The position numbers and the translations under genes were made by a program. From NCBI GenBank assembly GCA_016191205.1, contig JACPPB010000004.1:1-59667 (forward strand): a stretch of DNA of 59,667 nt, in the 5' to 3' direction. The stretch's first letter is position 1. Each line of letters opens with the position of its first letter. Shown here one piece after another: positions 51,846 to 59,667 of the stretch. The stretch comes from Gammaproteobacteria bacterium (GTDB taxonomy: Bacteria; Pseudomonadota; Gammaproteobacteria; Pseudomonadales; Porticoccaceae). Under the pieces are notes generated by a model. That model did not search any database and was not told where the DNA came from. It saw only the letters and a list, made by a program, of their open reading frames with translations.

Positions 51846-52403
51846 ATGAAGGCCATCGGCGCCCTGCTCGCGGGCGGACAATCCCGCCGCATGGGCACCG
51901 ACAAGGCGCTGCTGCCGGTCGGCGCCGGCACCTTGCTCGATCACATGACCGCCAGACTGCGCGCGCTGGATCTCGCCGAAGTGGTGGTCTGCCGCGATGC
52001 GCCCGGCTGCATCGCCGACCGGATTCCCGGGCAGGGCCCGCTCGGGGCGCTGCACAGCCTGGGTATCCATTACCCGGGCCGCGACCTGCTGGTGGTGCCG
52101 GTGGATATGCCGCTGCTCTCCGCCGCCACGCTTGCGGCACTGCTCACCGCAAGCAACGAATCGCAGCGACCGCGCCATTACGCGGGTTATCTGCTGCCGC
52201 TGTGGCTGCCGCTCTCCCCCGCAGCAATGCGTGCGATCGAAACGCGGGTGACCGATCCCGCCGCGGATCGCTCGCTCGCGGTGCTGTTGCGTACACTGAG
52301 CGCCGCAGCCATCCGGCCCCCCGGCCCACCGGAGGAGTTTGCCAACGTCAATACTCCTGCGGACCGGGCATACTTGCCGCACAGGCTGCACCCTCTCCCC
52401 TGA
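51846..52403 (+). CDS. mobA: Molybdenum cofactor guanylyltransferase
   Basis: 185 residues. MobA adds GMP to Mo-molybdopterin to form the MGD cofactor of DMSO-reductase-family enzymes. The GTP-binding start IGALLAGGQSRRMGTDKALL and DLLVVPVDMPLLSAATLAAL (metal-binding Asp) are clear. The protein is a little shorter than E. coli MobA (194). The following 217 bases up to tamA show no gene or clear terminator. The last gene of the Moco operon. Confidence 0.93.
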   Translation: MKAIGALLAGGQSRRMGTDKALLPVGAGTLLDHMTARLRALDLAEVVVCRDAPGCIADRIPGQGPLGALHSLGIHYPGRDLLVVPVDMPLLSAATLAALLTASNESQRPRHYAGYLLPLWLPLSPAAMRAIETRVTDPAADRSLAVLLRTLSAAAIRPPGPPEEFANVNTPADRAYLPHRLHPLP

Positions 52404-52620
52404 ACCGTAGCGAAGACCTGCCAAGCTGGCCCGGGCTGATTTTCAGCGGCCCGCCGGGACGCGTTTTCCCCGAGCCCTCTGCGTCAACTCGCTGACAGCG
52501 CAGCGGTTGTCACTACAGTCGGCGGCAGATATCCTGCGCGCATCGGCCGGCGGTCGACTCGAGGCCCGGCTAAAACCCACTGCTGGCGTCATCAGTATCG
52601 GTTAAGCAAGGTGACCAGCC

Positions 52621-54432
52621 GTGTTGTCAGCTACCGGGGCCGTGCACCAGACCGCTGCCCATAGCCGGCGTACGCGCATTCACCACGTCCGTTACATCGT
52701 CGCCATTGCACTGTGCAGCGCACTCGGGTGTATCGCCGCAAAGCCGGCAGTGGCGGCTACGCTGATGGTGAACATCGACGGAGTCTCCGGCGATCTCCTC
52801 ACCAACGTGCGCGATCACCTCAGTCTGTGGCGTGAGCGCAAGAGCCCGGAACTCGACGCGCGCCGTATCCAGCGATTGCACGCACGGGCACCACAGCAGA
52901 TCGATGCGGCGCTGCGTGCGTTTGGCTATTTCCAGGCCCAAGTGACCGGCGAACTCGTAGCTACCGGCACAAACTGGCAGGCGAGCTACCGGATCGAGCC
53001 CGGAGCGAAAGTGGCGCTGCGCCAGGTCGATATCCAGCTCGATGGGCCTGGGCACGAAGACGAAACCCTGGCGCGCCTGGTGGACGAATCCGGGTTGACC
53101 CCGGGCGCGCCTCTGGATCAACCCGCCTACGACGCCTTCAAGAGTCGTCTGTTGGCGTCCGCAGTGAACCAGGGCTACCCGGATGCAAATTTTACCGAGC
53201 ACGACATCGACGTCTTTCCTGACGATTATCACGCTGATATCCGTTTGCATCTGTTTACCGGGGAACTCCATCGCTTCGGCGCCCTGACCTTCGACCAACA
53301 AGGGGAACTCCACTACGACGCGGATCTGCTGCAGCGCTTTGTAAAAATTCAACCGGGGGAGCCCTATCGGCCACAGCGAATGGTGGCGCTGCGCTCCGCG
53401 CTGCTCGACAGCCAGTATTTTTCCGATGTCGTGATCGAGCCGCGCCGGGGCGAAATCGCCACCGTCAGCGAGATCCCGATAACAATCGAAACTACCGCCG
53501 ACCGCAGCGGGAAATACCGCTTTGGTGTGGGCTACGGCACAGACACCGGCGCTCGGGTATCGACCGCTCACAGCCAGGTGGTCAACAGCGCGGGCCACCA
53601 GTTGGTGGCCGAGGCCAAGCTCGCCCAAAAAGATCAGTCCGCACTAATCGAATACCTGGTCCCGCTCACCGATCCGCTGACTGACAACCTGTCTTTCACG
53701 CTGCGCGCCGATCAACTCGACACCGACAGCCGCGAAAGCAGTTTGCTGATCGCGGGAGTGGCGAGAACCGGAGTTCGCGCCGGCTGGACCGAGACCCTGG
53801 GCATCAGGGCCGAGCAGGAGGATTTCCGCGTCGGGGGAGAAAGCGGCCGAACCACTCTGGTACTGCCTTATGGAAGCTGGAACCGCAGTCGGGCGAACGA
53901 TCGCCTCTTTCCCACCCGCGGCTGGCGGATCGGCTTCGATGTACTAACCTCGCTGGAGTCGCTGGGCTCCGACATCCACTTTCTGCAAGGCCGTGTGGCA
54001 GGCAAATACATCGCCCCGCTGGGCGACGCGGGACGCCTACTGCTGCGCGGCCAGGCTGGCACCACGCTGACCGACGGCTTCGACAAGATGCCGCCGTCCA
54101 AGCGATTTTTTGCCGGCGGCGACCAGAGCGTGCGCGGTTATCAGTTCGAGGAACTGGGCCCGACCAATGCCCAGGGCCGGGTCGAAGGTGGTCGCCACCT
54201 GTTGGTGGGCAGTCTGGAGCTCGAACACCACATCGCCGGGCGCTGGAGCGGCGCGGCCTTCGTGGATGCGGGCAACGCCATCAACCGCGTCGGCGACCCG
54301 CTGCGTACCGGCGTCGGGATTGGCGTGCGGGCGCGTACCCCCATCGGCCCGATCCGGGTGGACCTGGCCCGAGGTCTGGACAACCCCGACGCCAACTTTC
54401 TCATCCACATCTCCCTGGGACCGGATCTGTGA
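52621..54432 (+). CDS. tamA: Translocation and assembly module subunit TamA
   Basis: 603 residues, similar to E. coli TamA (577). Signal segment at residues 22-46 (HHVRYIVAIALCSALGC with AKPAVAA), then three POTRA domains and a C-terminal 16-strand barrel. The barrel's lid motif is GGDQSVRGYQFEELGP, and the final strand ends FLIHISLGPDL. TamA cooperates with TamB in lipid and protein transport to the outer membrane. The start is GTG at 52621, giving an unusually long N-terminal segment before the signal; AAGG lies upstream. Overlaps tamB by four bases. Confidence 0.94.
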   Translation: MLSATGAVHQTAAHSRRTRIHHVRYIVAIALCSALGCIAAKPAVAATLMVNIDGVSGDLLTNVRDHLSLWRERKSPELDARRIQRLHARAPQQIDAALRAFGYFQAQVTGELVATGTNWQASYRIEPGAKVALRQVDIQLDGPGHEDETLARLVDESGLTPGAPLDQPAYDAFKSRLLASAVNQGYPDANFTEHDIDVFPDDYHADIRLHLFTGELHRFGALTFDQQGELHYDADLLQRFVKIQPGEPYRPQRMVALRSALLDSQYFSDVVIEPRRGEIATVSEIPITIETTADRSGKYRFGVGYGTDTGARVSTAHSQVVNSAGHQLVAEAKLAQKDQSALIEYLVPLTDPLTDNLSFTLRADQLDTDSRESSLLIAGVARTGVRAGWTETLGIRAEQEDFRVGGESGRTTLVLPYGSWNRSRANDRLFPTRGWRIGFDVLTSLESLGSDIHFLQGRVAGKYIAPLGDAGRLLLRGQAGTTLTDGFDKMPPSKRFFAGGDQSVRGYQFEELGPTNAQGRVEGGRHLLVGSLELEHHIAGRWSGAAFVDAGNAINRVGDPLRTGVGIGVRARTPIGPIRVDLARGLDNPDANFLIHISLGPDL

Positions 54433-57400
54433 GGTTGTGTCGCCTCGCCATCGCAATCCCGGTGGGCGCCGCAACCGCTTTCGCCGCGGCGTTGCTGTGG
54501 CTGAGTGCTACGCAGTCCGGGCTGACCACCGCACTGCATCTCGCCGAACGACTGACCGCTGGCGCCGTTTCGGTGGCGCACGCGCAGGGCAGTCTATGGG
54601 GACCGCTGACACTGGTGGATGTGCGCTACCGCGACGCGTCCGGTCCGAGGGTCTGGATCCGCACGCTCGACTTTGACTGGCACCGCCGCGACGGCGCGTT
54701 GGTGGTACGGACAGCTCTCGCCGGGGTGCGTTACAACCCGGTCACAGCTGCCCCGGCCACCGGCGAAGCCGGCATCGCACTGCCCGACCTGACCTTTCCG
54801 TTTCCCGTTACTATCGACCAACTGCGCGTCACCGACTTCCGGCTGGGAACGGCCGCAGCACCGCTCCTGGATGAGGCGACGCTGAGCGCCCGGGGTAACG
54901 GCGACCAGCTGCGGGACATCGCGTTGACGCTGACCCGGGGCGATGATGCGCTCGCCCTGCGCGGCCAGATCACCACCAGCGGCAGTTATCCGTTCGCCCT
55001 GGCCACTGACTGGCACTGGTCGCGATCTCCGGGACAAACCCTCGCCGGCACGGGCGGCCTGGAGGGGTCCCTCGCGACCTTGCATCTCTACCAACAGTTA
55101 TCCGGGCTAGCCTCCGGCGAGCTCGATGCGACCGTGCACGACCCCCTGACCGCGCTCGCCTGGAAGCTGGAGCTGAAATTCGCCGCGCTGGACCTCGCCG
55201 CCCTGACGCCGGGCCGCCCGGGCGCCGTCGCGACCGGGGTGCTCCAGGCCGCCGGTGACCTCACGAGTGCCCGCATGACGGGCCAGCTGGTCGCAACCGG
55301 CGTCCACGATCACCCGCTTGAAGCGGGGTTTGAACTCGGCTATCGGGATCAACTCGTGGAAATCAGCCGCCTCAGGCTGAGCGAGAAGGGTGTCGACTCG
55401 CTCCTTGACCTGTCCGGGCAGGTTCACCTGGGAGACGCTGCGGTCGGGTTCGACATAGACGGCGACTTGGCACTGGGTGCCCGGACGCTGCCGTCAGGAC
55501 GCCAATTGCGGGCTACGCGGGCAGCCTTCACCGTCGCGGGCACACCGGATCAATACCAGCTCGCGGGCAGCGCCAAGATACAACTCGACGACCTGCCGGA
55601 GGCCGAGATCACAATCGCGGGGAGTGGCGACACGACCCAGTTCGCGGCGCACGAGCTGACCCTGACGGCGGATGCATCACGCCTCTCGGGAAAAGCCGCT
55701 CTGAGCTGGAACTCCGGCATCACCTGGGAGGGCGACTTCGTCCTCGCAAATCTGGATCCAGCGCTGTTCGCATCGCAGTGGCCCGGGCAGGTCTCGGGTG
55801 CGATCCGGACGCGGGGCAGCTATGGCGACAAACTCAGCGCCCAGGTTCAACTCCAGAATATCGCCGGGCATGTCCGGGATCTGCCCGCGCGGGCCAGCGG
55901 TCGCTTCGAGCTCGTCGGCGCGCACCTGACGATCGAGCAGTTTGCCGCGACCCTTGGCAACGCCAGCGTCCACGCCAACGGCACGCTTAACGATCATTGG
56001 CAGCTCGCATTCTCGGCTGAGGTGCCCGACCTCACCATGCTCGCCCCGAGCGCCCGGGGACGCATTGCCCTGAAGGGCGAGCTGAGCGGCTCGCAGTCGG
56101 CACCGCGCGTGGCGCTCGACCTGGCGCTGAACAGGCTCTCCTACGCAGATCTGAAACTGCGACAACTGACACTGCAGGGTAGCGCCGATCTCGCCCCCAC
56201 CGGCGTGCTGGACATCGCCGCGACTGGCGCCGATCTGGCCGTAGGCGGGTTGGCATGGCACACCCTTTCCGCGCGTATCACCGGTGCCCGGGACAGCCAC
56301 CGTATCACTGCTGCTCTGCTGGGATCGGCCCTATCCGTCCGTCTCACCGGTCACGGTGGCATCACGGACAAATTGCTGTGGCGCGGCGCCATCACTGGGT
56401 TGCGCGTGGATGCCGGGCGCTACGGCAAATGGCAACAGGTCGCAGACGCCACCCTGACGCTGGGGCGCGGCCGGATAGCACTCGACCAGATCTGTTTGCG
56501 CGACACACCCGCGCTCGCTTGTCTCGATGCACGCCTGACCCCGAACGAGACCGGCGGCACGGTGAGCCTGACCGAGCTACCGTTTGCCCTCTTTCGCGAC
56601 CTGCTGCCCGACGGGCTCGACGTTACCGGCGCCCTGGACGCCAGCGTACACTGGTCGCGCACTGCCATCGACGCCGTCCGCGTGGACGCCTCAGTCACCA
56701 CCACGACCGGCGAAATCAGCTTTGCAGAGGGCGCCGAGAAATACGTCATCCCGCTTTTGCCCAGTCACGCACAGCTACACCTGGACGATACCGGGCTCGC
56801 CGCCCAAATCGCGCTGCGACTCGACAGTGCCGATCGCCTGGACGCAGAGTTAAGCCTGCCCGGCTGGCGGTTGCGGTTGCGGTCACCGACTCCGCAACAG
56901 CAACCGCTGCTGGGCAAGCTGACACTCTCCACAAGCGCTCTCCACCTGAGCGACGCCTATGTCAAATCGATCGCACATCCAGCCGGCCAGCTGAGGGCTG
57001 ATCTGTCCGTCAGCGGCACACTTTCCGAGCCACTGATCAATGGCCGCCTGACCTTGGCGGACGGGCGCGCCGACCTGCCCGCCCTGGGTTTGGAATTACG
57101 CAGTATCGGTCTGCGCGTATCGGGCGCGGCGACCGAAAGGCTCGCGCTCACCGGAGAACTCACCTCCGGCGCCGGCGTGCTCACCCTGGACGGCTGGTGG
57201 GATCCTGCGCTCGGCAACGCCACGCTTGCTGTTCGGGGCACCAATCTGTCCGTCGCGAATACCAGCGAACTCCAGCTCGATGCCACTCCCGATCTCCAGC
57301 TTACCCTCACCGGTAATCTGATCGATATCAAGGGCCGCGTGACCATCCCTCACGCCCGGATTGAACCCCAAAGTGTCCCCGAAAATGCCGTAACCGTATC

Positions 57401-58190
57401 GCGGGATGTGCGGGTCATCCAGACCACGGCCACCAAGACCGGACCCACTCGCTCGCGGTGGCGGCTACGCACGGATCTCAGCATAGTGCTAGGCGACGAC
57501 GTGCGGTTCGAGGGCTTCGGGGTACGTGGCACGCCAGCGGGATCGATACGGCTGGTTCGAGAGCCCGAGCGGCAGGCGCGCGTATCCGGAACATTGAGTC
57601 TCGGCGACGGCAGCTATGTGTTTCGCGGGCGCGAAATTCCAATCGTCCAAGGCCGGGTGATCTACGCCGACAGCGCGCTCGACGATCCCGGCGTGGACGT
57701 GGTGGCAGCCCGCGACATCGGCGATATCACCGCCGGCCTGCACCTGAGCGGATCACTGCAGACACCAAGCATGAAGCTCTACAGCCGCCCCAAGCTCCCG
57801 GATTCCGACATTCTGTCCTACCTCTTGCTGGGTCGGCCGATGGGGCAGGCCAGCGCGAGCGACGCCGCGCTGCTGATGTCTGCCGCCACCGGCACGGGGC
57901 TTTCGCAAGGCGAGGCGCTCGCCAAATCCCTGGGTTCGCAACTCGGCCTTGACGAGGTGCGCATCCAGTCGAGCGAGGGGCTCGAAACCAGTGCGCTGGT
58001 GCTCGGGCGCTACCTCTCGCCGCGCATCTATATCCGCTACCTCACCGGGCTGCTGGATGCGGTGCAAAAAGTGCAGTTGAGTTACAAAATCAACAAGCAC
58101 CTGGAATGGCGGGTAGAGAGTGGCGAGGGTGCGGGAACCGACATCTTCTACACCATCAAGAGCCCGCCAAACGTTCAAGGCCGGCGCTAA
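54429..58190 (+). CDS. tamB: Translocation and assembly module subunit TamB
   Basis: 1253 residues, like E. coli TamB (1259). An N-terminal inner-membrane anchor (LAIAIPVGAATAFAAALLWL) precedes a long beta-helical groove of repeating strands, spanning the periplasm to carry phospholipids. The C-terminal DUF490 domain has DLSIVLGDDVRFEGFGVRG, ARVSGTLSLGDGSYVFRGRE, SDILSYLLLGRPMGQASASD and GEGAGTDIFYTIK at the end. GTG start within the tamA stop. No terminator is clear in the 112 bases after it. Confidence 0.95.
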   Translation: MRLCRLAIAIPVGAATAFAAALLWLSATQSGLTTALHLAERLTAGAVSVAHAQGSLWGPLTLVDVRYRDASGPRVWIRTLDFDWHRRDGALVVRTALAGVRYNPVTAAPATGEAGIALPDLTFPFPVTIDQLRVTDFRLGTAAAPLLDEATLSARGNGDQLRDIALTLTRGDDALALRGQITTSGSYPFALATDWHWSRSPGQTLAGTGGLEGSLATLHLYQQLSGLASGELDATVHDPLTALAWKLELKFAALDLAALTPGRPGAVATGVLQAAGDLTSARMTGQLVATGVHDHPLEAGFELGYRDQLVEISRLRLSEKGVDSLLDLSGQVHLGDAAVGFDIDGDLALGARTLPSGRQLRATRAAFTVAGTPDQYQLAGSAKIQLDDLPEAEITIAGSGDTTQFAAHELTLTADASRLSGKAALSWNSGITWEGDFVLANLDPALFASQWPGQVSGAIRTRGSYGDKLSAQVQLQNIAGHVRDLPARASGRFELVGAHLTIEQFAATLGNASVHANGTLNDHWQLAFSAEVPDLTMLAPSARGRIALKGELSGSQSAPRVALDLALNRLSYADLKLRQLTLQGSADLAPTGVLDIAATGADLAVGGLAWHTLSARITGARDSHRITAALLGSALSVRLTGHGGITDKLLWRGAITGLRVDAGRYGKWQQVADATLTLGRGRIALDQICLRDTPALACLDARLTPNETGGTVSLTELPFALFRDLLPDGLDVTGALDASVHWSRTAIDAVRVDASVTTTTGEISFAEGAEKYVIPLLPSHAQLHLDDTGLAAQIALRLDSADRLDAELSLPGWRLRLRSPTPQQQPLLGKLTLSTSALHLSDAYVKSIAHPAGQLRADLSVSGTLSEPLINGRLTLADGRADLPALGLELRSIGLRVSGAATERLALTGELTSGAGVLTLDGWWDPALGNATLAVRGTNLSVANTSELQLDATPDLQLTLTGNLIDIKGRVTIPHARIEPQSVPENAVTVSRDVRVIQTTATKTGPTRSRWRLRTDLSIVLGDDVRFEGFGVRGTPAGSIRLVREPERQARVSGTLSLGDGSYVFRGREIPIVQGRVIYADSALDDPGVDVVAARDIGDITAGLHLSGSLQTPSMKLYSRPKLPDSDILSYLLLGRPMGQASASDAALLMSAATGTGLSQGEALAKSLGSQLGLDEVRIQSSEGLETSALVLGRYLSPRIYIRYLTGLLDAVQKVQLSYKINKHLEWRVESGEGAGTDIFYTIKSPPNVQGRR

Positions 58191-58302
58191 CACAAGGGCA
58201 TTCCCGGCAACGCCCATACCCACTGGACGGCTCCACACTGATGGCGGGGAAGCGACGACCCGGGAGCGGCAATCGAACCTGAGCGAGTAACAGTCAGCCC
58301 TG

Positions 58303-59037
58303 TCATCCCGTCCATTGGTACCTGGGCAGTTGCTGAAACGCCGCGCACAACTCGCGGTTCCAGGTGGTGCTGAGTTCATCCAGAAAGGGATCGTCGCCGG
58401 CAAACAGAAAACGTTTGCCGAGGGCGAGGCTGTCGCGCCGATAGATCGTGACTTCGTAGGGCGGGCCGACGGAAAGGTTGGAACGCGCGGTGGCGTCGAG
58501 ACTGACCAGGGAGAGCTGCGCCGCGTCATCCAGCGCCATCTCGAAGCGTGCCACCCGGTCCAGCATCGGCTTGCCGTACTTGATCTCGCCGATCTGGAGG
58601 AAGGGCGTCTCCGCCGTCGCCGCCGCATGGTTGCCCTGGGCGTAGACGATGAACAGCCCGGGCGGCTCGCCCGCGATCTGGCCGCCCAGAATCAGCGTGA
58701 CCTCTGGACTCTGACCGCTGGCGCGCAGCGCCGGGCCGTGGGTGTTCTGGATTTCGAGATTGGTCGCGCCCACATATTCCGCCGCCTCGAACAGGTAGCG
58801 CGCGCTGTTGAGGTTGCCGGCGAGCCCGGGGTAATCCAGGTCGCGGCGCAGGTGGCTGACGAGCTGCTGGCTGAGCGCAAGATTGCCCGCCGTGAGCAGC
58901 ACGAACTGACGGTCGGCGGCGGGCTTGAATTCGTGCATCTTGCTGTACACCGAGGCGTAATCCACCCCGGCGCTGGTGCGGCTGTCGGATGCCAGCACCA
59001 GTCCCTGTTCGACGCAGATGCCAAGACAGTAGGTCAT
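58303..59037 (-). CDS. Anbu-type proteasome-like peptidase
   Basis: 244 residues. Begins MTYCLGICVEQGLVLASDSR followed by TSAGVDY, so that Met removal would expose Thr-2 as the N-terminal nucleophile, as in proteasome beta subunits and HslV. The fold corresponds to the bacterial ancestral-beta-subunit peptidase (Anbu). The ATG at 59037 is chosen over an upstream TTG because GAGG lies eight bases before it and it puts Thr in second position. Anbu genes usually cluster with ATP-grasp and transglutaminase-like genes; here none is adjacent. Confidence 0.9.
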   Translation of the reverse strand: MTYCLGICVEQGLVLASDSRTSAGVDYASVYSKMHEFKPAADRQFVLLTAGNLALSQQLVSHLRRDLDYPGLAGNLNSARYLFEAAEYVGATNLEIQNTHGPALRASGQSPEVTLILGGQIAGEPPGLFIVYAQGNHAAATAETPFLQIGEIKYGKPMLDRVARFEMALDDAAQLSLVSLDATARSNLSVGPPYEVTIYRRDSLALGKRFLFAGDDPFLDELSTTWNRELCAAFQQLPRYQWTG

Positions 59038-59143
59038 GGGCAAATCCTCAGGATGCTCTGAATAATTCGATCCCGTTCATGGTTCGACTGGCTCACCACG
59101 AACGGAATCAAACTGCCGCATCCGCACGCCGAAGAAATTGTAT

Positions 59144-59554
59144 TCAGCGAAAGCGCACCACGGCATGGCCCGGGATGGTGACTTCACCCTGCGCGTTTTT
59201 CAGAAACAGGCTCACCTTCACTTCGCGCGTGCTGTCGTCTTTTTCTTCGACCTGTCCGCCCGCGGTCATGGTTTCGCCGAGAAAGGCGGCGCGGCGGTTG
59301 GCGTAGCCGAAGGAGACGAGCGTCGCGTCATCGCCGATCCAGTCGGTCACCACCTGGCCGATCCAGTCGCCCTGCAGGGGGCCGTCGAGCACGATGCCGG
59401 GGTAGCCTTCTTCCTGGGTGGCGTAGGCGTGGTCGAAGTGGATGCGGTGGGGATTCCAGATCGCCGCGTTGTACATGAACAGTTGCACGATGCCGGCGGT
59501 GTGATCGCGGCTGGGCAGTGCGTCGCCCACCTTGATGTTCTCGTATGCGGTCAT
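59144..59554 (-). CDS. MaoC-family dehydratase/hydratase, C-terminal-type subunit
   Basis: 136 residues of hot-dog fold. The catalytic-type segment HTAGIVQLFMYNAAIWNPHR followed by IHFDHAYA fits the dehydratase subunit class acting with a partner that lacks the catalytic residues. The preceding gene on the minus strand (the partial one at the right edge) is such a partner. The ATG at 59554 is preceded by GAGG overlapping the previous stop region. Substrate unknown, probably an acyl-CoA. Confidence 0.83.
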   Translation of the reverse strand: MTAYENIKVGDALPSRDHTAGIVQLFMYNAAIWNPHRIHFDHAYATQEEGYPGIVLDGPLQGDWIGQVVTDWIGDDATLVSFGYANRRAAFLGETMTAGGQVEEKDDSTREVKVSLFLKNAQGEVTIPGHAVVRFR

Positions 59555-59558
59555 GGCT

Positions 59559-59667
59559 CTACCTCGCGATCAGGGAGGTGGTTTCGTTCAGCACCGGCGC
59601 GCCGGCTTCGGTTGTCACCACGGTTTCGGTGACGACAAAAATCAGCGGGCCGGTCTTGCCGTCCTTC
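59559..59667 (-). CDS. MaoC-like N-terminal-type dehydratase subunit, C-terminal end only
   Basis: Only the last 35 residues are in the window (KDGKTGPLIFVVTETVVTTE and a tail to LIAR). GPLIFV followed by paired beta-strands fits the end of FAS1-type/MaoC N-terminal dehydratase domains. Its TAG stop lies four bases before the following gene's start, indicating a two-subunit enzyme. Confidence 0.65.
   Translation of the reverse strand, partial: KDGKTGPLIFVVTETVVTTEAGAPVLNETTSLIAR

Noticed and set aside
58191..58302. Possible tRNA or terminator between tamB and the Anbu gene
   Set aside because: No cloverleaf or stem with T-run could be drawn; treated as an ordinary spacer between convergent genes.

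Overview
The window looks like the chromosome of a high-GC gammaproteobacterium. The evidence is conserved gammaproteobacterial gene order: dksA-gluQ-pcnB-folK-(dgk)-panB, the divergent zapA / ygfB-pepP-ubiH-ubiI block, sfsA beside dksA, tamA-tamB, and a moaABCDE-mobA operon behind a molybdenum-cofactor riboswitch. Two lipid/acyl-CoA catabolic sets, an amidohydrolase operon and a phosphotransferase pair suggest a free-living heterotroph that degrades hydrophobic or aromatic compounds. The genus cannot be assigned from sequence alone.

Layout. 1-141: end of an IS5-family element abutting the stop codon of fumC. 138-4709 (minus): a run of LEA14-like lipoprotein, slyX, M15 peptidase, cysE, dgkA, a repeat-bearing small protein and fumC. 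4865-6731 (plus): htpX behind a possible sigma-32 promoter, a Rieske ferredoxin and an NTF2-like protein, closed by a strong terminator. 6744-8626 (minus): aminotransferase and sfsA. 8714-13716 (plus): dksA, gluQ, a CA-motif RNA candidate resembling CrcZ, pcnB, folK, a broken deoxynucleoside kinase gene and panB. 13720-15583: a BigR/SqrR-type ArsR regulator divergent from two YeeE/YedE half-transporters. 15735-19901: DUF7064-like protein, phosphotransferase, DDN-type oxidoreductase and nhaA. 20146-24446: a metal (probably zinc) island with chaperone-like protein, porin, periplasmic binding protein and permease but no ATPase, followed by a convergent cation-diffusion exporter.

24698-29717 (minus) is a five-gene beta-oxidation operon: two adjacent acyl-CoA dehydrogenases, a MaoC hydratase, an SDR dehydrogenase and a thiolase. 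29954-34258 (minus) holds ubiI, ubiH, pepP and ygfB, divergent from zapB-like and zapA genes. A 34-residue membrane peptide lies at 35209-35313. 35430-40811 is a very large membrane-anchored GH94-like protein. 40885-47357 (minus) carries a CoA-transferase, a nitroreductase and three amidohydrolases. 47532-48805 (minus) has mtfA and a ferritin-like small protein. 48924-52403 (plus) is the Moco operon. 52621-58190 is tamA-tamB. The right edge has an orphan Anbu proteasome-like peptidase and two MaoC-type dehydratase genes.

The most interesting signals are these: the CrcZ-like RNA candidate upstream of pcnB although cbrAB is absent; the internally deleted dgk; the IS5 insertion exactly at the fumC stop; the ATPase-less zinc import island; the amidohydrolase operon of unknown substrate; and the GH94 protein that lacks an evident glycosyltransferase half. 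All calls were made by reading the sequence; no database search was run.
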